Source of the DNA: Myxococcales bacterium
GTDB lineage: Bacteria > Myxococcota > UBA727 > JABDBI01
Assembly (NCBI GenBank): GCA_023248595.1
Contig: JAHFEG010000020.1
Location: 1-36,462, forward strand
Direction of reading: 5' to 3'
DNA length: 36,462 bases
This document shows positions 24,066 through 32,943 of this stretch, in pieces; the first letter of the stretch is position 1, and each line of letters opens with the position of its first letter. A program made the translations under genes and the position numbers. The notes under the pieces are model-generated. The model made no database searches and had not been told where the DNA came from. It worked only from the letters and a program-made list of their open reading frames with translations.

Positions 24066-25444
24066 GGTTCTATCCATTTTGTTAATTTTTGAAATTCGTC
24101 GGCAAAGGCCTGGGGGTGTCTTCTTGCTATGCCAGCAAATGTTAATTCGCATTGATCATTATCTGTTTTTTTGACGCAGGCAAAATAACGTCGGTGGCTC
24201 ATACGAAAAGCCATAAATAAGCCGATGAACATCAATACGAAACCTAAAAATACGACTTCAATAAAAGGCACACGAGCAACACTCACACCAGTTGCGTAGA
24301 CTTGATCAAACCCCTGAAAATAAACATCCCATTCTCCTCGACGAACCATAGGATCAAAATCAGGATACTGTCTGAAAACAACAAAAGAAGTTGTACGGCC
24401 ATCTTTACTGACTTGTTGTATTTTAACCGCTTCTCCAAGTCCGCCATAATCATCTATCACTTCAATCGGAATTAATGCGGTTTGATCGGACATTTGCGCT
24501 TTAGCGCCTATTGGTAAGACATAATTTTTGCGCGCACCACCATGAGGCCCAATGCTTAAGCGGATTTGTGAATCACCAGACATGGGCTGATAAGAAGCTT
24601 GGTAAAAAGTATAACCAGCGTATTGTAAAGGCTCATTGACTCTAATGGTCTGGCTCACAAGAGGATTTAGGGAATCATTTTTATTAAAGATGGCTAAATC
24701 AGATTCAAATGCCATGGGAGAACCATCGACAAAGGACTTAAGCCTGAAATCACGACAAACAACGTTAAAATCAAGTTGATGTTGAAAAGGCAACCCTCCT
24801 GGACCTTTGACGCGAACAGTATGCTCTTTTTCCCCTTCTACAATCATCATCATGCCATCAATGCCTAAATTGGTCACTGTCATTGAACCAAACATGATCA
24901 TCAGTAGGGCAATATGAACGACGTAGACACCAGTGCGCGCATATTTGTGCTTTTCATGAAATACATAGAAGGCATCATCATCACAGATACGATAGGATTT
25001 TTCAGGAAATACGTTTTTGATAAATATCATAGCCTTGGTAAAAGGGATGATTGTTTCAACTTGATGTGGCAATTTTTTGAGTAAGCGTTCGGTTAGGATG
25101 CGTTCTGGATGATGAATATCAATCCAAATTTTTGGAAGACGTTCAATTGAGCAGGCAATTAAATTAAGCGCCAGCAGTAAAACGATGATGCTGAACCACC
25201 AGGAATGAAATACATCATCTAATTCAAAAAAAATAAAAAATTGAGCAAACACAGATGTTTTAGAATAGGAGATTAAATGTTCTTCTAATGTGAGCGTTTG
25301 ATCCCAAAACATGCCAACGAGAAGACCTAATAACAGCACTGTTAAAATAACAACCGTTAATTTTAACGATGCAAAAAAAGCAAAGAGTCTATGATGTAGT
25401 AGACTTTTGTTGTTTCCTCTTTTTTTTTGAGGCAATGGCCCCAC
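24062..25444 (-). CDS. ccsB: Cytochrome c assembly protein CcsB (ResB)
   Basis: This is the ResB partner of CcsA in system II cytochrome c maturation. The protein has 460 residues: N-terminal helices (SLKLTVVILTVLLLGLLVGM, near 27-46), a second helix with the SWWFSIIVLLLALN stretch, a helix near 175-190, a large periplasmic domain with YTFYQASYQP, and a last helix near 390-415. That order matches the ResB family. It starts at GTG 25444, with GGAGG only 5 bases upstream, the best ribosome site in this region. It is divergent from coaE across about 110 bases. The presence of system II rather than the Ccm system argues against a typical gammaproteobacterium. Confidence 0.92.
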   Translation of the reverse strand: MGPLPQKKRGNNKSLLHHRLFAFFASLKLTVVILTVLLLGLLVGMFWDQTLTLEEHLISYSKTSVFAQFFIFFELDDVFHSWWFSIIVLLLALNLIACSIERLPKIWIDIHHPERILTERLLKKLPHQVETIIPFTKAMIFIKNVFPEKSYRICDDDAFYVFHEKHKYARTGVYVVHIALLMIMFGSMTVTNLGIDGMMMIVEGEKEHTVRVKGPGGLPFQHQLDFNVVCRDFRLKSFVDGSPMAFESDLAIFNKNDSLNPLVSQTIRVNEPLQYAGYTFYQASYQPMSGDSQIRLSIGPHGGARKNYVLPIGAKAQMSDQTALIPIEVIDDYGGLGEAVKIQQVSKDGRTTSFVVFRQYPDFDPMVRRGEWDVYFQGFDQVYATGVSVARVPFIEVVFLGFVLMFIGLFMAFRMSHRRYFACVKKTDNDQCELTFAGIARRHPQAFADEFQKLTKWIEP

Positions 25445-25553
25445 AGATGCCTCCAGTCTATGAAAATGCTACGAAGTACACTATTAGAAAATTTGTTTCT
25501 GCCAAGTTGTTTTTTAAAACCTTTTTATTAAAAAAATGCGCTATGAGGAAAAG

Positions 25554-26162
25554 ATGAAATGTTTTGCGCTGACTGGAGGAATCGCTTCAGGAAAAAGCAC
25601 GGTATCGGCCATGCTGCAAAAATCGAATATTCCTATCATCAATGCAGATGTTTTAGCGCGTCAAGTGGTTGAGCCTAATTCTGTCGGCATTCGCCAAATT
25701 GTAGAAACTTTTGGGAAAGATTTTTTGGATAATTCAGGTGCTCTCAATCGAAAAAAAATGTCAGATCTTGTTTTTACCAATGCTGAGGCGCGCAAAAAGC
25801 TGGAGAATATCACTCATCCATTGATCGCTGAGCAACTACGCTTTGAATTAAATAAGTATGAGATCCAAAAAACACCCTATGTTATTTATGAGGCGCCTCT
25901 TATTTTTGAAAAAGGACTGCAATCCTTTTTTGACGCAACGATTCTTGTGACTGCGCAAGTCCCTATCCAAGAAAAACGACTTAAAAAACGGGACAACATC
26001 AGCATTCAAGAAGTACGTACCCGCATTAAAACGCAGATGTCTACTGCAGAAAAAGAAAAGCAAGCGCATTTTGTGATTGATAATAGCGGTATGCTATCAG
26101 AAACATGGGATCAGCTACAGCACGTCTGGTTTCAATTAACGAAGGAATCACTAAAACCCTGA
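25554..26162 (+). CDS. coaE: Dephospho-CoA kinase
   Basis: This enzyme phosphorylates dephospho-CoA to make coenzyme A, the last step of the pathway, in the cytosol. The protein has 202 residues, normal for CoaE. The P-loop is LTGGIASGKSTVS right at the N-terminus. INADVLARQVV, ITHPLI and YEAPLIFEKGL mark the substrate and lid regions. The ATG at 25554 is preceded by GAGG 5 bases upstream; an ATG at 25536 is less likely. The gap to the next gene (26163-26267) holds a 12-bp palindrome (ATGGATATCCAT) but no clear terminator. Confidence 0.94.
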   Translation: MKCFALTGGIASGKSTVSAMLQKSNIPIINADVLARQVVEPNSVGIRQIVETFGKDFLDNSGALNRKKMSDLVFTNAEARKKLENITHPLIAEQLRFELNKYEIQKTPYVIYEAPLIFEKGLQSFFDATILVTAQVPIQEKRLKKRDNISIQEVRTRIKTQMSTAEKEKQAHFVIDNSGMLSETWDQLQHVWFQLTKESLKP

Positions 26163-26267
26163 GTTTTAGCCAGGCCTAGATGGATATCCATTTATTTTAG
26201 TGCTGCACTCTTAAATTATGTAAGCAACATAAGTTAGACTGCCGATGAATCTTGAAGGAGTTTATTC

Positions 26268-28682
26268 ATGCTTCGAAAAATACCACCACACAACCTTAGA
26301 TGGCAGTTTGAAGATTTATCTATCATCAAAAGTGGATTGCGGTACAAACGCTTTAAAAAAGAAGATCGCATTGGTGCCATGGCACAAGAAAGAGCGTTGT
26401 CTGCCTTGGAATTAGGGCTTGGTATTAAGCAACGAGGCTATAATATTTTTGTTGTTGGTGCTTCTGGAACTGGCCGTACTTCAACGGTCAATCAATTGCT
26501 TTATGAGCGCGCTAAAAAAGAACCAACGCCTGATGATATTATTTTACTTTATAATTTCGAAAATCGAGATCGACCTTTAGCTGTTTCTGTTCCACCCTCT
26601 TTAGGGCCCAAAATTAAAAAAACATATGATTCATTAGTTGATCGTATGTTGAGTGATTTGGAAAAAACCCTGGAATCTGAGCGCTATGTCAATGAACGGC
26701 AAGAAATTCAAGAAAAGTGTCGCCATAAAACTGATGAAATTTTAAATATAATAGACGAAGAGGCTAAATTAAAAGGCTTTGTTCTGCAACGAGCAGCAGG
26801 TGCGTTAACTTTAACGCCAGCGAATAAAAACAGTGAGCCCATTACCGAAAAAGAATTTGAACTGCTTAATGACGATGAAAAGCATCTGCTAGAGCAAAAT
26901 GCAGAAAAATTAGAGACGCATTTAGAAGATGCAATCCGAAAAGTACGAGCTGTCGAAAAAGAATCTGAAGACAGTATTGAAAAACTCGAGAAAGAAACAG
27001 CTAATGCTGTTTTATTGCCTTTATTTGACAATGCCAAAGCGCAATGGAAAAATTTAAAACCCATTGTTAATCATCTTGAGGCGATGCGAGAAGATGTTCT
27101 CAGTCGTTTACGTCGCATTATTCCCGATGAGCGCATACAGGCTGTTGATGGAGGCGAGCCAACTTACCCAAGACGAAAATTGCATGAAGAAGAGGAAGAA
27201 CCAGATCACGATGAACCTGTTCTTGTTCGCTATCGGGTAAATCCTTTGGTCACACGTTCTAAATCTGCGGGTGCGCCTGTTGTTCAAGAAACACATCCAA
27301 CTTCATCTAATTTAATAGGTCGAATCGAGCAACGTCTAAGAGCTGGAGAAACGCTAACGGATCATACCCGAATTCGTGCCGGCGCTCTTTATCTTGCCAA
27401 TGGTGGTTATTTGGTGCTGGAGGCTCAAGATCTGTTGCGTGATCCTGCTGCCTGGGAGGGCTTAAAACGTGCTCTTAAAAATCGTGCTGTTGAGTTGGAT
27501 GACCCAGGAGAACCCGGCCGTATGGTATCAGTGGTCTCTTTACGGCCCGAACCTGTTCCGCTCTCGCTCAAGGTCATATTAATTGGAGTTCCTGAACTTT
27601 ATTATGCTTTATCCAAAAATGACCCCGATTTTGGAAAGCTTTTTAAAGTAAAGGCCGACTTTGATATGCAGATGGATCTTTCTCCAGATCGTATACTTAA
27701 ATATCTACAATTCTTAAGCGGAATTTGTCTTGATGAAGACTTAAAAAAATTAACGCCGGAAGGTGCAGCACGTATTCTGGAACAGGCTGTTAGACTTTCT
27801 GGTAATCAAAAAAAATTAACAGCTCGCTTGGGAGATATTGCTGATTTAGTTCGCGAAGCTAATTTTTGGGCAGCCAAAGTTCATTCTTTAGACATTGATG
27901 TTAGCCATATTAGACGAGCACTTGATGCAAGAGCGGAACGTGAGGGCTTTTTAGAAACGCAAATGATTGAAGACATCTTAGAAGGTCATGTTTCAATTGA
28001 GACCTCCGGCGAAGTGCTTGGTCAAGTTAACGCTTTGACAGTTATCGAACTTGGCAGCTATGAATTTGGTGTTCCTATTCGCATTACTTGCAGTATTGGA
28101 TGTGGTCGAGGCGAAATTATTGACGTTGAAAGAGAAACGAAACAAGGAGGCCCCATTCACACCAAGGGTCGCTTGATTATCCGTGGCCTAATGTCAAATC
28201 AATTTGGCCGAGATATCCCCCTTGGGTTCAATGCCACGTTATGTATGGAACAAACCTATAGCGATGTCGATGGAGATTCAGCATCTTTAGCTGAAACCTG
28301 CGCATTGCTCTCCATGTTAGCGAATGCACCTTTGTCTCAACGATTTGCCATTACGGGTTCAATCGATCAACGAGGACAAATCCAAGCAGTCGGCGGTGTT
28401 AATGAAAAAATCGAGGGTTTTTTCAACGTTTGCAAAGCGCTTAAAACAAGCGGTGTTCACGGCGTGATTATTCCAGCTTCAAACGCTTCTGATATTGTCT
28501 TAAAAGAAGAAGTTGTAGAAGCTTGCGCGCAAGGTTTTTTTGAGATTCACACGGCAGAAACATTTGAAGATGTTATTGAATTAATGACAGGAAGAGATTG
28601 GAATAAAGGTAAGCATTCTTTGCGCAGCGCTATTTTAAAAACACTTGAACATTTTCAACGTTTGCGGATGCAAAAAAAATAA
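26268..28682 (+). CDS. LonB-type ATP-dependent protease (S16, AAA+)
   Basis: The protein has 804 residues. An N-terminal region leads to a P-loop, GASGTGRTS (64-72), in which Arg replaces the usual Walker Lys; this GTGRT form is typical of the group. A long coiled coil (about 120-280) is inserted after it. The AAA+ module continues with YLVLEAQDLL. The C-terminal S16 protease has the Ser-Lys pair S671 (DGDSASLAE) and K714 (GGVNEKIEG), so catalysis should be intact. The standard Lon N-terminal substrate domain is absent. The ATG has AAGGAG 8 bases upstream. Protein quality control is the likely job; targets are unknown. Confidence 0.88.
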   Translation: MLRKIPPHNLRWQFEDLSIIKSGLRYKRFKKEDRIGAMAQERALSALELGLGIKQRGYNIFVVGASGTGRTSTVNQLLYERAKKEPTPDDIILLYNFENRDRPLAVSVPPSLGPKIKKTYDSLVDRMLSDLEKTLESERYVNERQEIQEKCRHKTDEILNIIDEEAKLKGFVLQRAAGALTLTPANKNSEPITEKEFELLNDDEKHLLEQNAEKLETHLEDAIRKVRAVEKESEDSIEKLEKETANAVLLPLFDNAKAQWKNLKPIVNHLEAMREDVLSRLRRIIPDERIQAVDGGEPTYPRRKLHEEEEEPDHDEPVLVRYRVNPLVTRSKSAGAPVVQETHPTSSNLIGRIEQRLRAGETLTDHTRIRAGALYLANGGYLVLEAQDLLRDPAAWEGLKRALKNRAVELDDPGEPGRMVSVVSLRPEPVPLSLKVILIGVPELYYALSKNDPDFGKLFKVKADFDMQMDLSPDRILKYLQFLSGICLDEDLKKLTPEGAARILEQAVRLSGNQKKLTARLGDIADLVREANFWAAKVHSLDIDVSHIRRALDARAEREGFLETQMIEDILEGHVSIETSGEVLGQVNALTVIELGSYEFGVPIRITCSIGCGRGEIIDVERETKQGGPIHTKGRLIIRGLMSNQFGRDIPLGFNATLCMEQTYSDVDGDSASLAETCALLSMLANAPLSQRFAITGSIDQRGQIQAVGGVNEKIEGFFNVCKALKTSGVHGVIIPASNASDIVLKEEVVEACAQGFFEIHTAETFEDVIELMTGRDWNKGKHSLRSAILKTLEHFQRLRMQKK

Positions 28683-28686
28683 GAAG

Positions 28687-29049
28687 CTATTCTGCATCTC
28701 CAATAAACACTTCGATATGTGAATTTTGATCACCTCGAATAACGACATAAGTTGGTTTTGCCATGTCACTCACATTGGCTTGTAAGGTTTGTGAGGTATA
28801 TTCGCTGTCGTCACCATTTTCAAAATCTTCTTTTGCTGTTAGTGATAATTTGGCAAAACAGCGCATAGGATAAGTCTCTTGGCATGGTCCCCATGAAAGA
28901 TACATTGTTTGACTTTCAGTTTTATTGACTAGCGCCAAGATATTTACAATTTGTTTTTCTTTATCGTATTCTGCACTTAAGACGATCACAGAAGAGGCGT
29001 TAACAAATGAAGATAAGAAGAGCAAAATTGTAGCGATAAATTTTTTCAT
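28687..29049 (-). CDS. Secreted protein of unknown function (120 aa)
   Basis: I do not recognise this protein. It starts with a clear signal peptide (MKKFIATILLFLSSFVNASS; cleavage near residue 18-19). The mature part of about 100 residues looks like a beta-rich domain: alternating hydrophobic strands, and two cysteines in GPCQETYPMRCFAKL that could pair. AAGGGG lies 7 bases before the ATG. It converges with the LonB gene, with 4 bases between the stops, and is divergent from the 188-residue gene at 29172. The likely place is the periplasm or outside the cell. Confidence 0.7.
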   Translation of the reverse strand: MKKFIATILLFLSSFVNASSVIVLSAEYDKEKQIVNILALVNKTESQTMYLSWGPCQETYPMRCFAKLSLTAKEDFENGDDSEYTSQTLQANVSDMAKPTYVVIRGDQNSHIEVFIGDAE

Positions 29050-29171
29050 GAATTCCCCTTCCAGTTTAGATGGATATTATAGAATCATTGTTCAAATTTT
29101 GAAAAGCGATCTCGAATATCGCAACTTTTTACTGTCTTTAACCGATATAAAAAAATATTTAAGAGGTCAAA

Positions 29172-29738
29172 ATGCCAAAGATTAATTCAAAACCAGCAAG
29201 CCTGTCTTCTCAAATTCCAACTGCTTTAAAGCAAGACTCAGCAGATTGGCAAGGACATTGTTATCATCCTGAAATGGGGCCACCGGCTAGGCCAGATAGC
29301 CTGGTCTTTGCTGATCGTTATATTTCTAAAGAAGAAGAAAAAGAGTTCCAACGGGTTGGACCACCGTTGCTAACTGTTGAAATTATTAAAAAACAAAATG
29401 GTCGTTTAGAATTATTGGTACCTGAAATCTCCCCATCCTTAAAATCGAATCAGCGTATCGATGTTGATTTCAAGGGAATAAACGTATTAGAGTATGACCG
29501 AGATTCTAAGGAGTTTCCATGGAATTGGTCGCTTACTCGGGAATCTGAGGAGATGCAAGAGAGAGCCGGTAAGCAAATAAAGTTACTCCTGGCACGTTTT
29601 CCCAAAAGCAAATTCGTAAATTCTCCAGATCGAATAGCGGAGAGTTGGTCTGAATCAAAGAAAGACCGAGAAAATTTTGAAAAAAAACTTGCGCAAAATC
29701 GCTATGCTCCACTGCAGTTAGAGGACGAGCCTAGTTAG
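29172..29738 (+). CDS. Hypothetical protein (188 aa), hydrophilic
   Basis: I do not recognise this protein. It has no signal peptide and no membrane segment. It is hydrophilic, with a proline-rich middle (GPPARPD, GPPLLTVEI) and a Lys/Glu-rich C-terminal third that may be helical. A stretch VEIIKKQNGRLELLVPEISP could form a small beta unit. The ATG has GAGGT just upstream. The gene is alone on + between two minus-strand genes, and its stop overlaps the enoyl-CoA hydratase stop. An effector-like role is possible in a host-associated organism but nothing here proves it. Confidence 0.6.
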   Translation: MPKINSKPASLSSQIPTALKQDSADWQGHCYHPEMGPPARPDSLVFADRYISKEEEKEFQRVGPPLLTVEIIKKQNGRLELLVPEISPSLKSNQRIDVDFKGINVLEYDRDSKEFPWNWSLTRESEEMQERAGKQIKLLLARFPKSKFVNSPDRIAESWSESKKDRENFEKKLAQNRYAPLQLEDEPS

Positions 29739-30508
29739 CGGCCAAGATAGTGCGGCGCTCTTTTTTGTGCAAATGCTGCTAACCCTTCAAGGCGATCTTG
29801 CGAGTGCAAAATAGACTCATAGCAATGCTCTTCTAATTTAAGGCCTTCTTCGCCGTCAAGAAATACGCCAAGCGTAATCGCTTTTTTAGCAGCACGCACA
29901 CTTAAAGGTGCACATTTAGCAATTGACAAGGCTAATCGCTTTGCTGATTCGTAAGCGTTTTGTTCTACAGTGGTTACTTGATTGACAAGACCCAATTCTA
30001 TTGCTTCTTGTGCGGTTATCTTTTTGGCAGAGAAAATTAATTCTTTTGCCTTGGCAATTCCAACAAGCTGGGGCAAGCGTTGTGTGCCCCCTGCCCCAGG
30101 GATAATTCCCCACGCGCATTCTGTTAAACCAAGCAAAGCATCCATTTGTATGACACGCATATCGCAAGCAAGCGCTAATTCTAAACCACCGCCAAAAGCA
30201 CTGCCCTGCATTGCCGCAATTGTCGGCATGGGTAAAGATGCAATACTGGAAAAAGTAGCATTAATTAATTTGATAAATTGGCGCGTTTCTTCAAGAGACA
30301 TTCCTTGACGTTCTTTTAAGTCAGCCCCGGCACAAAAAACTTTGCCACGGCCAGAAAAGATAACCACGCGTACGTTCTCATCTGTTTTTAAAATTTCTAA
30401 TTCTTTTTTTAACTCAATAAGCAAAGGACGATTGAGTGCATTTAATTGATCGGGCCGATTTAAAATAATCGTGACAATTTGATTTTGATCGCGCTCGACA
30501 ATAATCAT
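29735..30508 (-). CDS. Enoyl-CoA hydratase/isomerase family, AUH-like
   Basis: This is a crotonase-fold enzyme of 257 residues acting on acyl-CoA. The oxyanion-hole region FCAGADLKER and GGGLELA is intact. Both catalytic glutamates are present, E110 in GGGLELA and E130 in GLTECAWG, 20 residues apart as in crotonase. The C-terminal LKLEEHCY and DRLEGLAAF segments resemble human AUH (methylglutaconyl-CoA hydratase, leucine breakdown). True substrate specificity is inferred from this resemblance; it could be a general short-chain hydratase. Its ATG abuts the truB stop directly (TAAATG on the minus strand), so the two are probably co-translated despite unrelated jobs. Confidence 0.88.
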   Translation of the reverse strand: MIIVERDQNQIVTIILNRPDQLNALNRPLLIELKKELEILKTDENVRVVIFSGRGKVFCAGADLKERQGMSLEETRQFIKLINATFSSIASLPMPTIAAMQGSAFGGGLELALACDMRVIQMDALLGLTECAWGIIPGAGGTQRLPQLVGIAKAKELIFSAKKITAQEAIELGLVNQVTTVEQNAYESAKRLALSIAKCAPLSVRAAKKAITLGVFLDGEEGLKLEEHCYESILHSQDRLEGLAAFAQKRAPHYLGR

Positions 30509-31378
30509 TTAAAAGCCTCTAACTGTTACCAATTTTTTTTCTACTAAACGGGCTAAAGCAATAAGCTCACCTTGGCAATGCGTTAAAAAAACAACATCGC
30601 TATTAAACTCAGCATCCCAAAAAGGTTTTTGTCCTCGTTTTAAACAAATCGCTGCTTCTTCACTGATCTCGATTTTAGGAATATCCAAAATTGAATCTAT
30701 TCCTGACATTAATTTGGAAAAAACTTCTTCTTGATCACCTAAATCGTCTGAAGAGATTGCTCCTTCTACATGATAAGAACCACTAAAGAGACGACGCAAT
30801 TGGCTTAGATGCGCAGGCACACCGAGAAGATTTCCTAAATCGCGCGCAATTGAGCGAATATAGGTTCCTTTTGAACAGTGTACTTCAATTTCTGCATAGG
30901 GATTTTTCCACGAAATTAATTTAATACTGTGAATAAAAACGGGACGGGATGCCAAATCTATCACTTCTCCACGACGAGCTTTTTTATAAGCACGTTCACC
31001 GCCGATTGAGATGGCAGAGAATTGGGGTGGAGTCTGCATTTGTTGGCCTAAAAAAGAAACCAGCGCCTCATGGATTTGGTCTTCTTGAATTAAAGAAGAG
31101 TCACCTTGACTAATCACTTCGCCTTCAAGATCGTCCGTGGAAGTCCCTTTTCCAAAAAAAACTTGAGCACGATAACACTTATCTTGTGCCGTCAAATAAT
31201 TGCTTAGCTTTGTATAGCGGCCAACTAAAATAACCAATAAGCCTGTGGCAAAAGGGTCAAGTGTACCAGTGTGTCCTATACATTTTGTTTTTAGTGTACG
31301 CCTTAAGCGAGAGACAACGTCAAAAGATGTTAAACCTATTTCTTTTCGACAAAGTAAGATTCCTTCTGCGTTTCCCAT
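30509..31378 (-). CDS. truB: tRNA pseudouridine-55 synthase
   Basis: This enzyme makes pseudouridine 55 in the T loop of tRNAs. The protein has 289 residues. The catalytic aspartate D41 lies in the family signature GHTGTLDPFATGLL. LTSFDVVSRLRR precedes it, and the KCYRA, GTYIRSIARDLG and LRRLFSG blocks follow. The C-terminal part is short, without a full PUA domain visible. The ATG at 31378 lies inside the end of the upstream secreted-protein gene (43-base overlap), with an AGGA about 12 bases upstream. The stop abuts the enoyl-CoA hydratase start. Confidence 0.94.
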   Translation of the reverse strand: MGNAEGILLCRKEIGLTSFDVVSRLRRTLKTKCIGHTGTLDPFATGLLVILVGRYTKLSNYLTAQDKCYRAQVFFGKGTSTDDLEGEVISQGDSSLIQEDQIHEALVSFLGQQMQTPPQFSAISIGGERAYKKARRGEVIDLASRPVFIHSIKLISWKNPYAEIEVHCSKGTYIRSIARDLGNLLGVPAHLSQLRRLFSGSYHVEGAISSDDLGDQEEVFSKLMSGIDSILDIPKIEISEEAAICLKRGQKPFWDAEFNSDVVFLTHCQGELIALARLVEKKLVTVRGF

Positions 31379-32115
31379 TTTTTTATCAATCCTGGATAAA
31401 TATTAGGACAATTTTCTTCTAGATAAGTTTCGTTTTTTATGTCTAAGCAAGGCACGTTTGGGATGTTCCAATTTTCTAAAAAATCGCGATAATAAGTCAT
31501 ATTATTCCCTCGCACTCTAATATCTTTTTTTTCAAGATTATCCATAACATGTTCATAAAAATCACACGGAATCGAAGTACGGTTTAAAAGCATTGCTTCT
31601 ATTGTATCTTTGATAATTAAATCACTGTAAACATCTAAGTCCGCATGCAGATGCCTTACCCTAAGCACCATGTTGACCATCAGATCAATGGCAGCTTTAG
31701 TGTTGTTCCCCTGTAAGTACTTTCTTATTTGCGGCAAAAGCCTGTCTAAATTAGATAATACGGCTTCTTGTTTCTGTTCTTTTTCCTTGCGTATACTTCG
31801 TGTTTTTGCATCAGTATCGTAAAAATCATTGAATATGCTCGTTATAGGTGCCCATACTGTTCTTGCAATAACAGCTGTAAAAAGTGTTTTGATAGTTTCT
31901 GCAGCTATGATCTCTCCAGCGCTCCGTGGCCGATCTGTTGAAGGAGCTATCACATAATGAACAGAAACAGTGATCAAGACAGGGAGAATAAATAAGGTCA
32001 CTATACTGCTTTTAGCTATCTCGTTAAACTGATCTAGTTCACTTGATGATGCTGTATTGGCAGTTTGTGAAAACAAAAAAACAGCCAACATAAAAACATG
32101 AAATCGATTTTTCAT
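31336..32115 (-). CDS. Exported membrane-associated protein (259 aa), unknown
   Basis: I do not recognise this protein. A signal peptide (MKNRFHVFMLAVFLFSQT, then ANTASS) is followed by a second hydrophobic segment (IVTLFILPVLITVSVHYVI, near 38-56). The remaining 200 residues are hydrophilic and mostly helical-looking, with two cysteines near 184 and 223 and one near 236. It lies just after, and is read with, a smaller protein (32160-32429) with a near-identical N-terminal design, which suggests tandem paralogues. The end overlaps truB. Location is probably the inner membrane facing the periplasm. Confidence 0.65.
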   Translation of the reverse strand: MKNRFHVFMLAVFLFSQTANTASSSELDQFNEIAKSSIVTLFILPVLITVSVHYVIAPSTDRPRSAGEIIAAETIKTLFTAVIARTVWAPITSIFNDFYDTDAKTRSIRKEKEQKQEAVLSNLDRLLPQIRKYLQGNNTKAAIDLMVNMVLRVRHLHADLDVYSDLIIKDTIEAMLLNRTSIPCDFYEHVMDNLEKKDIRVRGNNMTYYRDFLENWNIPNVPCLDIKNETYLEENCPNIYPGLIKKWETQKESYFVEKK

Positions 32116-32159
32116 AAAATTCCTAAGCTGTATAACAATAATTAGAAACGAAAAAACCG

Positions 32160-32429
32160 TTATTTATTCTCTTGAATTGTTAGAGAACTGCCTGTTAACG
32201 GAATAAATTGTGTAACAACAAAAGCAAGGCCAACCTGCAACGGCATTTTCCAGAGTTTCATTCGTTCTGGAAGCGTATACAATATGAGTTGGCCAACAGC
32301 TGATATCACAACAGGAATCATCACTTCCTGCACAAGATTGTTGTCGTCTACACCATCGATTCCTTGCGCATTACCAGTTTGTGATAATAAAAAAAATACG
32401 ACAAAAAAAATACGCAATTGATTTTTCAT
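32160..32429 (-). CDS. Small exported membrane protein (89 aa), unknown
   Basis: I do not recognise this protein. It starts with a signal peptide (MKNQLRIFFVVFFLLSQT then GNAQG), then a hydrophobic stretch (VMIPVVISAVGQLILYTL) and another near residues 60-75 (LQVGLAFVVTQFI). The start is the ATG at 32429, with GGTGGGA 5 bases upstream; an earlier start at 32459 lies in the terminator. The N-terminus parallels that of the next gene (MKN, SQT-x-NA, then a P-V-x-I helix). It begins just after the rplL terminator, so it has its own promoter or relies on read-through. Confidence 0.65.
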   Translation of the reverse strand: MKNQLRIFFVVFFLLSQTGNAQGIDGVDDNNLVQEVMIPVVISAVGQLILYTLPERMKLWKMPLQVGLAFVVTQFIPLTGSSLTIQENK

Positions 32430-32457
32430 AAGATCCCACCATATTAATAATAAATTC

Positions 32458-32497
32458 AAAAAAACCCACTGCCTCGATATTCAAGGACAAGTGGGTT
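32458..32497 (-). terminator. Rho-independent terminator after rplL
   Basis: On the minus strand an 8-bp stem AACCCACT/AGTGGGTT (32490-32497 with 32463-32470) encloses a second stem, CCTTGA with TCGAGG, one G-T pair. The stem is followed by seven T residues (complement of 32458-32464). It lies 27 bases after the rplL stop and should end the ribosomal protein transcript. The next gene starts about 30 bases beyond it. Confidence 0.85.
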
Positions 32498-32523
32498 CTA
32501 ACACAAAAAAATGCAAAATAAAA

Positions 32524-32904
32524 TTATTTTACGTTAACTTTAGCGCCTTCAGCTTCAAGTTTTGCTTTCATAGTATCTGCATCTGCCTTAGACACTCCAG
32601 CCTTGACAACTTTTGGAGCGCCATCAACTAAATCTTTGGCTTCTTTCAAACCAAGACCGGTCAATTCACGTACGACTTTGATGACTTGAATTTTCTTGTC
32701 GCCTGCAGCAACAAGTTCAACATCAAATTCGGTTTGTTCTGCAGCGGCAGCTGGGGCACCGGCTGCTGGCATTGCTGCCATCATCATACCGCCACCGGAG
32801 GCAGCTTTTACGCCCCATTTATCTTCTAGCATTTTAACTAGCTCTGAAGCTTCCATGATGCTTAACTTTGATAACTCTTCACCTAATGTTTCCAGATTCG
32901 CCAT
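32524..32904 (-). CDS. rplL: 50S ribosomal protein L7/L12
   Basis: This is the flexible stalk protein of the large subunit, which recruits translation factors. The protein has 126 residues, the usual length. The N-terminal dimer domain ([19 protein letters not shown]) is followed by an Ala/Gly/Met-rich hinge (about 36-58) and the C-terminal domain with [24 protein letters not shown] lies 6 bases before the ATG, a strong site that fits the need for several L7/L12 copies per ribosome. It follows rplJ by 39 bases and ends at a strong terminator. Confidence 0.97.
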   Translation of the reverse strand: MANLETLGEELSKLSIMEASELVKMLEDKWGVKAASGGGMMMAAMPAAGAPAAAAEQTEFDVELVAAGDKKIQVIKVVRELTGLGLKEAKDLVDGAPKVVKAGVSKADADTMKAKLEAEGAKVNVK

Positions 32905-32943
32905 TGTATCCTCCTTGGTATATTAAAAAAAATAAAAACAAAT

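Noticed and set aside
26180-26191. Palindrome ATGGATATCCAT after coaE as a terminator
   Set aside because: It has no loop, low GC content and no clear T run, so it is not a convincing terminator.
28925-29185. 86-codon + strand ORF overlapping the secreted-protein gene
   Set aside because: It is antisense to a gene with a signal peptide and good ribosome site, and runs into the start of the 188-residue gene in another frame.
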